DNA of 11,393 bases from Gemmatimonadaceae bacterium (lineage in GTDB: Bacteria > Gemmatimonadota > Gemmatimonadetes > Gemmatimonadales > Gemmatimonadaceae), in the NCBI GenBank assembly GCA_025356185.1, contig JANXUN010000681.1, positions 1 to 11,393 on the forward strand. Direction: 5' to 3'. The notes beneath the pieces were generated by a model. That model saw only the letters and a list, made by a program, of their open reading frames with translations, was not told where the DNA came from and did not search any database. Within the stretch, counting starts at the first letter, position 1; every line of letters starts with the position of its first letter. Positions 1-6,037 of this stretch are shown here, piece after piece. A program made the translations under genes and the position numbers.

Positions 1-1139
1 GAGTCATCGGGCAGATCAGACGGATCGCGCGGACGCGGCTTGCTGATGCTGCGCCCGGCGGGCGTGAACCAGCGTGCCGTTGTCAGACGCAGTGCGCCGC
101 CGGACACGAGTGGATACACGTTTTGTGCGCTGCCTTTGCCGTACGAGGTACTGCCGACGACAATTGCGCGATCGTGATCCTGCAATGCACCAGCGACGAT
201 TTCTGACGCGCTCGCGCTGCCTTTGTCGACGAGCACGGCGAGCGGCAGTGTAGGCCACCGCTGCGGGAACGTGTCGCTGATGGTTTGCGGCGCCTGCCCC
301 GGTCGCGCGCGCAACTGCACGATGCTTTGTCCTGGATCGAGGAACAGCTCGGCGACACCAACGCCTTGCTCAAGCAATCCGCCGGGATTGCCGCGCAAAT
401 CGATGATGAGACTGTGTGCGCCTTTTTGCATCAATGAATCGACGGCCGCTTTGAGTTCCGTTGCCGTCGATTGATTGAACACGTTCACGTCGACGTAACC
501 GACCATGCTTGGCAACAGCGTTACGCGCGTGACTGCGCTCAAGTGCACCGCATCGCGTTGCACCGTCACAGTCAACCGTTGATCGCCGCGTTCTATGTCG
601 AAGGCAACCGTCGAACCTGGGGGACCGCGAAGTGCCTTTGACGCCTCGTCACGCGTCCATCCTTTCGTGACTTCTCCGCCCACTTTCACGAGCCGATCAC
701 CGGCAATAATTCCGGCGCGCCACGACGGTCCTCCTGTCACGGGTTCGATGACCGTCGGCCAGCCATCGCGGACATCCATCTGCAATCCAACACCGGTGTA
801 GGTGCCGCTCATCTGTTCGTTGAGACGACGCAGCCGATCTTCCTTGAGGAACGCCGTGTACGGGTCTTTGAGCTCTTTGAGCATCCCGTTGACGGCTTTG
901 TCATAAATGGTCGTGACATCGAGCGAGTCGACGTAGCGCATGGTCACCGCGCCGACGACTTGATCAAACAGATGCGCGCCGCCTCCCCCCAACCGACGAG
1001 GAGGCGGAGCGGTCGGAGACAGGTCGCGACCGGCCCACCAGCCGCCAAGCGACAGTAGTCCGACAAACAGTCCGGTGGCCAACACCGCGCGCGTTCGTGT
1101 GCGCGTCGAGCGTGGGGCGTCCGGAAGCTCCTCAGCCAT
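1..1139 (-). CDS. S41-family C-terminal processing peptidase (CtpA/Prc-like), 3' end cut by window edge
   Basis: The frame reads 379 residues from ATG at 1139 to the left edge with no stop, so the C-terminus lies outside the window. Residues about 18-36 form a single hydrophobic segment after an Arg-rich start, which fits a signal anchor placing the enzyme in the periplasm. A PDZ domain follows (about 113-195, with TYTGVGLQ and RAGIIAGDRL), then the S41 protease core. The catalytic Ser310 is the middle serine of SASASE, Asp321 is in ALQDHD and Lys335 is in YGKGSAQN. The Ser-Lys spacing of 25 equals that of E. coli Prc (Ser430/Lys455). The upstream element LRGNPGGLL is also typical. Members of the family cleave C-terminal tails of envelope or tagged proteins; the substrate here is unknown. 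The start overlaps the end of tmk by 8 nt, which implies translational coupling. Confidence 0.95.
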   Translation of the reverse strand, partial: MAEELPDAPRSTRTRTRAVLATGLFVGLLSLGGWWAGRDLSPTAPPPRRLGGGGAHLFDQVVGAVTMRYVDSLDVTTIYDKAVNGMLKELKDPYTAFLKEDRLRRLNEQMSGTYTGVGLQMDVRDGWPTVIEPVTGGPSWRAGIIAGDRLVKVGGEVTKGWTRDEASKALRGPPGSTVAFDIERGDQRLTVTVQRDAVHLSAVTRVTLLPSMVGYVDVNVFNQSTATELKAAVDSLMQKGAHSLIIDLRGNPGGLLEQGVGVAELFLDPGQSIVQLRARPGQAPQTISDTFPQRWPTLPLAVLVDKGSASASEIVAGALQDHDRAIVVGSTSYGKGSAQNVYPLVSGGALRLTTARWFTPAGRSISKPRPRDPSDLPDD

Positions 1140-1815
1140 GCACAACTCCTGCGAATCGCGTGGGCCAGCTCGCCGCTAAACGCGCGAGACAGCGTTCAGT
1201 CACGTCCTCGGGAGTTCCCGAGGCGTCCACTGCCGTTACCGGTCCGATTTCCGGATGCTGCTCCTGCCACTCTTGCTGTACGGCGCCGTTGAATGCGAGT
1301 TGCACGCGGGTGTGAAAATCGAGTCCGGCACGCTCCATCCGATCGGTCGCGCCACGCGCCTGCATGCGGGCCATCGCAGCGTCTAGCGGCATCATGAGGA
1401 GCAGCGTCAAATCTGGCACCAATCCCCCTGTCGCGAGAAGGTTGACCGCGTGCAACGCCGCGAGTTGCAATCCTCTGCCTGCACCTTGATACGCATACGT
1501 TGACAATAAAAAGCGGTCCACCAACACTACCGCGCCGCGCACAACGGCTGGTTGCACCACGGTACGCAACAGCTGCGCGCGCGAGGCGGCGAACAAGAGT
1601 GCTTCGGTCTCCGGTGTTAGCTCGGACGCAGGGTCCAACAGCACGCGACGCACCTCATCGCCTGCGGCGGTACCGCCGGGCTCTCGCACGGCCACCACGT
1701 CGTGCCCCGCCGCGCCAAGTCGCTCGGCAAGCCGCTGCCACTGCGTCGTTTTGCCAACGCCTTCGCTGCCCTCAAGGACGATGAATAGCCCTGACGGCTT
1801 TTCCCTCACGGTCAC
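1132..1815 (-). CDS. tmk: Thymidylate (dTMP) kinase
   Basis: The 227-residue product phosphorylates dTMP to dTDP with ATP in the dTTP pathway, in the cytoplasm. The P-loop GSEGVGKTT is at residues 16-24, the dTMP-site motif EPGGT at 45-49, and the DR motif (VDRFLLSTYAYQGAGRGL) begins at 99-101. The LID region, RGATDRMER followed by FHTRV, is at about 154-171. The length is slightly above the usual 205-215 because of a short N-terminal lead and a short C-terminal tail. The start is GTG at 1815, overlapping the ylbF stop in the sequence GTGA (1812-1815). The end overlaps the protease start by 8 nt. Both overlaps point to coupled translation within the prfA operon. Confidence 0.96.
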   Translation of the reverse strand: MTVREKPSGLFIVLEGSEGVGKTTQWQRLAERLGAAGHDVVAVREPGGTAAGDEVRRVLLDPASELTPETEALLFAASRAQLLRTVVQPAVVRGAVVLVDRFLLSTYAYQGAGRGLQLAALHAVNLLATGGLVPDLTLLLMMPLDAAMARMQARGATDRMERAGLDFHTRVQLAFNGAVQQEWQEQHPEIGPVTAVDASGTPEDVTERCLARLAASWPTRFAGVVHG

Positions 1816-2162
1816 GCGAGAATGATGCTGCTCGTTGCGCCGGCGCGGATGCCGTCAGCGATCCACTGATTCACGCGCATCATCAACTTGTCGAAGTTTT
1901 CTTGCGCGGCAATCGCTTGCTGATACGCGGGATTGCCTTGCACCTGACCAAGCAATGCATCGAGCGCTTGCTCCATCTCCGACGTTGGCTCTTCGCCTCG
2001 GTCGATCATGGATTGCGCGTCACCGCGAATTTTTTCCATCTGACGCAGCACAGTCGTCGCTTGCGCATCAGCATTGAGCGCGTCGCTTGAACGCTTCACG
2101 GCCTTGTATTCATCGCTCTGACCGATCGTGCGGCCGAGGTCTTTCGCTTTGTCTTCGAGCAT
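1812..2162 (-). CDS. YlbF-family protein (Com_YlbF/DUF964)
   Basis: This is a 116-residue, almost entirely helical acidic protein with no cysteine and no membrane segment. It starts MLEDKAKDLGRTI and has the family layout: an N-terminal helix with an S-x-E-Y element (residues 16-19), a central helix pair (about 28-55), a short turn, and a C-terminal helix containing NPAYQQAIAAQENFDKL (about 77-93). In Bacillus, the YlbF (RicF) and YmcA (RicA) proteins act with YaaT (RicT) in RNA maturation by RNase Y and in competence and biofilm control. The function outside Firmicutes is poorly defined, so no role is assigned. An AGAGG-like ribosome-binding site lies 9 nt before the ATG at 2162. It sits between prmC (33-nt gap) and tmk (4-nt overlap). 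Confidence 0.85.
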   Translation of the reverse strand: MLEDKAKDLGRTIGQSDEYKAVKRSSDALNADAQATTVLRQMEKIRGDAQSMIDRGEEPTSEMEQALDALLGQVQGNPAYQQAIAAQENFDKLMMRVNQWIADGIRAGATSSIILA

Positions 2163-2195
2163 CGTACCGGGCCTCTGGTCCGGAGTAGAAAGTTC
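2163..2195 (-). other. Short hairpin covering the ylbF ribosome-binding site
   Basis: The gap between the prmC stop and the ylbF start contains an inverted repeat at 2167-2183. The arms are 7 nt with a 3-nt loop; as minus-strand RNA they form six G-C pairs with one A-C mismatch. The candidate Shine-Dalgarno GAGG (2175-2172) falls in the loop and 3' arm. No T-run follows, so it is not a convincing terminator. A role in modulating ylbF translation is only an inference. Confidence 0.35.
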
Positions 2196-3083
2196 TTACT
2201 TGTACGCGACCAGCACGCGTTCGCGACCGCTGAGATCCCGTTCCACACGCACCTTATGCCAACCGAACGATGTCGCCATCGCGGCTGTTTCCGCGCCTCG
2301 ACGTGCGTCGATCTCAAGCACCAGTACGCCATCGGTTTCCAAATACGCCGCCGCTCCGCCTAACAGCGCGGCGTACCGCGCCATCCCGTGATCCGGCGCA
2401 AACAGCGCCGTTGCGGGCTCCCAGTTTCGGACACTGGCCGGTAGCGCCTCGGCTTCGTCATAGGCAATGTAGGGAGGGTTGGCGACAATTACACGGGCGC
2501 GAACGCTCCTGCCGTTTGGACCGAGCGTTGAGTCGCTGGGCCCAAGCGGTGCGAAGTCCGAGCCAAGGCGCAGCTCGATCGGCGTGATCGAAGCGATGGC
2601 TTTCACATTGGCGGCGGCTACGTCCAGCGCATCGGCTGAGATGTCCGTGGCTATGACGCGCGCAAATCGGCCTTCCGTGGCCAGCGCGAGGGCAATAGCC
2701 CCACTGCCGGTGCCGATGTCAACGGCAACCCCTCCAGAGCCTCTCGCCGTCTCTCGAAGAGCCACCTCAACCACCTGTTCGGTCTCAGGTCGCGGAATAA
2801 GAACTCGTGCGTCCACCTGCAACGTGAGATGTCGAAAGGGCGCCGTGCCGACGGCGTAGGCCAACGGCTCACCGCGCGCTCGGCGTCTGGCTGCCGACAT
2901 CACCGCCTCATGCTCAGCGGCCGAAACAGGTTGGTGCATTCGTCGCGCGATCGTTCCGGGCGCAACGTGTAACACCGCGGCGAGTAACAGCCGCGCCTCA
3001 CGGGGTGCATCGGCGCGTACGTCCGCGTCTAACGCCGGAGCGTGAGCGAGGAGCGCGGTAATCTGATCACACAATGCGCGCAC
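2196..3083 (-). CDS. prmC: Peptide chain release factor N5-glutamine methyltransferase
   Basis: The 295-residue product transfers a methyl group from S-adenosylmethionine to the glutamine of the GGQ motif in release factors, raising termination efficiency. An N-terminal helical substrate-binding domain spans about 1-90. The family element IPRPETE is at 96-102, and the SAM-binding glycine loop DIGTGSGAIAL at 122-132. The acidic residue binding the ribose follows strand 2 (IATDIS, about 144-149). The catalytic NPPY is at 202-205, followed by I-A-Y-D-E. The length matches the family. The start is GTG at 3083, 13 nt after the prfA stop. Its substrate RF1 is encoded immediately upstream, the common prfA-prmC pairing. 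Confidence 0.96.
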   Translation of the reverse strand: MRALCDQITALLAHAPALDADVRADAPREARLLLAAVLHVAPGTIARRMHQPVSAAEHEAVMSAARRRARGEPLAYAVGTAPFRHLTLQVDARVLIPRPETEQVVEVALRETARGSGGVAVDIGTGSGAIALALATEGRFARVIATDISADALDVAAANVKAIASITPIELRLGSDFAPLGPSDSTLGPNGRSVRARVIVANPPYIAYDEAEALPASVRNWEPATALFAPDHGMARYAALLGGAAAYLETDGVLVLEIDARRGAETAAMATSFGWHKVRVERDLSGRERVLVAYK

Positions 3084-3096
3084 GATCGCCGAATCC

Positions 3097-4167
3097 CTAG
3101 CTACTCAGCTTCTCTTCGGCGTTCGCGAGCGAGAGCGCATCAAGAAAGTCGGACAAATCTCCACCCAGCACGCGATCGATATCGTACAACGTGACGCCCA
3201 CGCGATGATCGGTCACGCGTCCTTGCGGAAAATTATACGTGCGGATTTTTGCCGAGCGATCGCCTGTCGATACTTGCGACTTGCGCATTCGCGAGCGTTC
3301 GAGCTCTTGTTCGGAGAGACGTAAGTCGAGCAATCGCGCACGCAGCACTTCCATGCCCTTGGCTTTGTTTTGCAGCTGCGATTTTTGATCTTGCTGCGAC
3401 ACCACGAGCCCTGTTGGAAGGTGCGTGATGCGCACCGCGGAATCGGTAGTGTTTACGCTTTGTCCGCCGGGTCCTGACGAACGAAACACGTCGATGCGCA
3501 AATCTTTGTCCTCGATGCGCACGTCCACCTCTTCCGCTTCGGGCAGCACCGCCACCGTTGCGGCCGATGTATGAATACGACCTTGGCTTTCGGTCGCGGG
3601 CACACGCTGCACGCGATGCACGCCTGATTCCCACCGCAGCAATCCGAACGCGCCGTCTCCATTCACTTTGAACACCGCTTCCTTGACGCCGCCAAGCGTC
3701 CCGTCGGAATGCGAGATGCCCTCAATGCGCCAACCACGTCGTTCGATGTACCGCGTGTACATACGAAGCAGATCGGCCGCAAAGAGTGCCGCTTCGTCGC
3801 CGCCGGTTCCCGCGCGAATTTCAAAAATTGCGGGACGATCGTCGAGTGGATCACGCGGAATGAGCAGCGGCAGGAGCGCCTTGTTGAGCGCCGCACATTC
3901 TGCATCAAGTCGCTCGACTTCGGCCTTTGCTTCGGCGGCGTAATCTGCGTCATCGCCATTGGCCATTTCACGCGCTTCGGCCAGCTCGGCTTCGGCTTTG
4001 GCCAATCGGTTGGCTTTGATCACGACCTCCGCGAGCCGATGATGCTCACGCCCAAGCGACGCTAATCGTGGCGCATCCTTGACCGTTTCGGGATCGGACA
4101 ACAGTTGTTCCACTTCGGTCGCTCGGCGCAGCGCCTCTGCCGTGCGCTCACGAAGATGATTCAGCAT
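3097..4167 (-). CDS. prfA: Peptide chain release factor 1
   Basis: The 356-residue product recognises UAA and UAG in the ribosomal A site and triggers peptidyl-tRNA hydrolysis. The stop-codon-reading tripeptide PAT is at 190-192 in HRVQRVPATESQGRIHTSAA, which identifies RF1 rather than RF2 (which carries SPF). The hydrolysis motif GGQ is at 234-236 (SSGPGGQSVNTT), and Gln236 is the predicted PrmC methylation site. A coiled N-terminal domain covers about 1-105. The IRAGTGGDEAALFA element at about 117-130 is standard for the family. The start at ATG 4167 gives the normal N-terminus and length; no clear Shine-Dalgarno precedes it. It is the first gene of the leftward operon, and a CRP-like operator lies 17-32 nt upstream of its start codon. 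Confidence 0.97.
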   Translation of the reverse strand: MLNHLRERTAEALRRATEVEQLLSDPETVKDAPRLASLGREHHRLAEVVIKANRLAKAEAELAEAREMANGDDADYAAEAKAEVERLDAECAALNKALLPLLIPRDPLDDRPAIFEIRAGTGGDEAALFAADLLRMYTRYIERRGWRIEGISHSDGTLGGVKEAVFKVNGDGAFGLLRWESGVHRVQRVPATESQGRIHTSAATVAVLPEAEEVDVRIEDKDLRIDVFRSSGPGGQSVNTTDSAVRITHLPTGLVVSQQDQKSQLQNKAKGMEVLRARLLDLRLSEQELERSRMRKSQVSTGDRSAKIRTYNFPQGRVTDHRVGVTLYDIDRVLGGDLSDFLDALSLANAEEKLSS

Positions 4168-4183
4168 CAGAAATATTCGGGTG

Positions 4184-4199
4184 TGTGATGGCGGTCACC
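4184..4199. promoter_or_regulatory. Candidate CRP-type operator, TGTGA-N6-TCACC
   Basis: The core reads TGTGATGGCGGTCACC, matching nine of ten positions of the E. coli CRP consensus TGTGA-N6-TCACA with the correct 6-nt spacer. It lies between prfA and a Crp/Fnr gene whose recognition helix keeps SRETVSR, the residues that read TGTGA in E. coli CRP. Autoregulation of the adjacent regulator is therefore likely. The right half overlaps an 11-nt perfect palindrome, GCGGTCACCGC (4191-4201), which gives an alternative reading as a different dyad site. The assignment is by eye and not experimentally known. Confidence 0.5.
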
Positions 4200-4221
4200 G
4201 CAGCCTCGGCGACGGTGCAAG

Positions 4222-4227
4222 TATTAT
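4222..4227 (+). promoter_or_regulatory. Possible -10 hexamer TATTAT for the Crp/Fnr gene
   Basis: TATTAT is the best -10-like hexamer in an otherwise GC-rich intergenic stretch. Its first base lies 30.5 nt from the centre of the CRP-like operator; class II CRP promoters use about 29.5. No good -35 hexamer is visible at the usual place (around 4199-4204), as is common when an activator replaces it. On the other strand the same bases give CATAAT or TAATAC, which could serve prfA, so the direction is not certain. Confidence 0.3.
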
Positions 4228-4294
4228 GCAGGTCGGTGTCCGAGCAACCACCCCTTTCAGGGTATCACCGTAACTTAACCACGAGCGTATCTTG

Positions 4295-5056
4295 ATGGGT
4301 CCTCACGACCCCTTGGAGCACATGGTGACTTTCGGTTCAACGCCCCGTCGCATCGCGACGCCCAATGTCAGCGTTTCGCTTGAACGCGTCACAGATTTTC
4401 TGGCCACTGTCCCTCTGTTTCGCGAGTTGCCGCGCGCCGCCGTGCGCGGCTTCGCCGAGCTGACGCGCGAACAGCGTTTTGCGAAAGGCGCGATGATCGT
4501 CAGCGAAGGGGATCCTGGCGACGCGTTGTACGTCGTGCGCACCGGCGAAGTAAAGGTGGTGCTGATCGGCGAGGATGGTCGCGAGGTGCTGCTGAATTTG
4601 CTCGGTGTCGGCGACCACTTTGGGGAATTGGCGCTCATTGATGGACGACCACGCTCGGCGCACGTTGTGTCGACCAAAACGTCCAGCTTGTTGGTGCTGC
4701 GGCGCGCGGATTTCCGTCGACAGGTCGAAGGGATGCCTACCGTCGCGTGGGGCTTAATGGTCGAGCTATCGCGTCGTTTGCGATTGGCCGATGGCACGAT
4801 CGGCAGCTTGGTCATGCTGGACGTACCAGGGCGCGTGGCGAAGGTTCTGCTCGAGCACGCCGCAGCCGGCACGCCGACTGCGGTGGTGAAACAGCTCACG
4901 CATCAAACTATTGGGCAAATGGTTGGTGCGAGTCGTGAAACAGTATCGCGCGCGATGGCCGAGTTTCAAGAGAAAGGAATGATCGAAGTAGTCCGTCGCG
5001 TCGTGACGATTACAAATCGCACGGCGCTTGAAGCGCGCACGCGGCCGCGGCTCTGA
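4295..5056 (+). CDS. Crp/Fnr-family transcriptional regulator, cyclic-nucleotide-binding type
   Basis: The product of about 253 residues has an N-terminal cNMP-binding beta-roll (about 35-150), a dimer helix (about 150-175) and a winged helix-turn-helix (about 180-240). The pocket signature GDHFGELALIDGRPRSAHV (106-124) keeps G-E-L (Glu111) and R-S-A (Arg120, Ser121), the counterparts of E. coli CRP Glu72, Arg82 and Ser83 that bind cAMP. There is no N-terminal cysteine cluster as in FNR. The recognition helix SRETVSRAM (213-221) matches CRP SRETVGR, predicting TGTGA half-sites, and one such site lies upstream. The start is ambiguous. ATG 4295 is used here; TTG 4292 is directly adjacent, and ATG 4322 or GTG 4325 follow a GGAG at 4315-4318. 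The MBL-fold gene begins 14 nt downstream, so the two are probably co-transcribed. Confidence 0.92.
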   Translation: MGPHDPLEHMVTFGSTPRRIATPNVSVSLERVTDFLATVPLFRELPRAAVRGFAELTREQRFAKGAMIVSEGDPGDALYVVRTGEVKVVLIGEDGREVLLNLLGVGDHFGELALIDGRPRSAHVVSTKTSSLLVLRRADFRRQVEGMPTVAWGLMVELSRRLRLADGTIGSLVMLDVPGRVAKVLLEHAAAGTPTAVVKQLTHQTIGQMVGASRETVSRAMAEFQEKGMIEVVRRVVTITNRTALEARTRPRL

Positions 5057-5070
5057 GTTGGAGTGGTAGC

Positions 5071-6012
5071 GTGAGTCCCGCCGAGGGTGGCGCTAGCGTT
5101 CCGACTTCCCGCGCGCGAATAACGGTGTGGGGCGCACGTGGGACCTGCCCGAGTCCTGGTGCACACACGACCCGCTACGGCGGCAACACGTCGTGCATCG
5201 ATGTGCAGCTCGTTAGCGGCGCTCGTGTGGTGCTTGACGCGGGAACGGGATTGCGTCTGCTTGGCAACTCGCTGTCGATGACGACGCATGCGTCGAGCGC
5301 TAGTGACGCACCGCCGACATCGGTGCCGCTCACGATCGTGTTGACACATCGGCACAGCGACCACGTCATCGGGCTCTCGCACTTTGCACCACTGATTACC
5401 GGACGACATCGCATTCGGATTGCGTGCGGTGGTGTCGATCGCGAGGTGCTGCGCACATTGGTTCAACAGCAACTCTCTGCACCGCTTTTTCCCAATGTCG
5501 ATGGGGTGCTCGAACAGGTGGACGTCGTCGGACTGGAATACGGCGCCTCACTGACGATCGACGGCAGTTGCTTCGTGCATGCCATTGCTGGCAGTCATCC
5601 TGGCGGTGCTTCGGTGTTGCGAGTGGACGATGCGCACGGTCCGCTCCTCGCCTATGCGCCTGACAACGAATTGTTAGGCGCATCGAACGACACGTCGCTC
5701 GGCGGAGAGACCACGTCGTGGCGATGCGCACTCGCTGCATCGTTGCGCGGGATTCCGCTCCTGATGCACGACGCGACCTACTCCGATGACGAAAGCGCCC
5801 GGTATACCGGGTGGGGTCATTCTTCAGCCGAAGAAGCGACGCGTTTTGCGATGGAGTGTGACGCGCAACAATTATTGCTTACGCATCATCATCCCGAGCG
5901 AAGCGACGCGGCGATTGACGATATGGTGCGCGCGTGTCGCGCCATGGTTACAGCAGCGGGCAGTTCTCTCCGCGTCGCCGGCGCGGCGGAAGGCGTGTCG
6001 ATCGATCTGTAA
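5071..6012 (+). CDS. MBL-fold metallo-hydrolase (possible phosphodiesterase)
   Basis: The product is 313 residues with no signal peptide, so it is probably cytoplasmic. The metal-binding motif HRHSDH is at 93-98. Further ligands are expected from His176 (GSHPGG), an Asp in APDN (198) or HDATY (234), and the C-terminal GWGHSS (247-252) and LTHHHP (271-276). The opening WGARGTCPSPG followed by TRYGGNTSC is typical of the PhnP-like branch of the superfamily (COG1235-type), which includes cyclic phosphate phosphodiesterases; the true substrate is not determinable here. The start is GTG 5071, preceded by GGAG at 5060-5063 with a 7-nt spacer, and it lies 14 nt after the Crp/Fnr stop. A role in degrading the regulator's ligand is attractive but inferred from position only. 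Confidence 0.88.
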   Translation: MSPAEGGASVPTSRARITVWGARGTCPSPGAHTTRYGGNTSCIDVQLVSGARVVLDAGTGLRLLGNSLSMTTHASSASDAPPTSVPLTIVLTHRHSDHVIGLSHFAPLITGRHRIRIACGGVDREVLRTLVQQQLSAPLFPNVDGVLEQVDVVGLEYGASLTIDGSCFVHAIAGSHPGGASVLRVDDAHGPLLAYAPDNELLGASNDTSLGGETTSWRCALAASLRGIPLLMHDATYSDDESARYTGWGHSSAEEATRFAMECDAQQLLLTHHHPERSDAAIDDMVRACRAMVTAAGSSLRVAGAAEGVSIDL

Positions 6013-6037
6013 TGTTGGCGTGTTGTCGACGGCGCTG
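6013..6037. other. 25-nt convergent junction with no visible terminator
   Basis: The stop codons of the plus-strand MBL gene (6010-6012) and the minus-strand hyuB (6038-6040) are only 25 nt apart. No GC-rich stem followed by a T-run is visible on either strand. Termination is probably Rho-dependent, or the two transcripts overlap at their 3' ends. Confidence 0.6.

Noticed and set aside
4191..4201. GCGGTCACCGC palindrome as an independent operator or terminator stem
   Set aside because: The arms are only 5 nt with a 1-nt centre and no T-run, so it cannot fold as a terminator. It is noted as an alternative dyad, but the overlapping CRP-type site has better support from the neighbouring gene.
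4292..4294. TTG as the start of the Crp/Fnr gene
   Set aside because: An ATG follows immediately at 4295, and neither position has a better ribosome-binding site. ATG is preferred, though 4322 and 4325 remain possible.
4303..4899. Minus-strand frame of 198 codons opposite the Crp/Fnr gene
   Set aside because: The opposite strand encodes a clear Crp/Fnr protein with pocket and helix-turn-helix motifs; this frame is Ser/Thr/Arg-rich with no recognisable domain.
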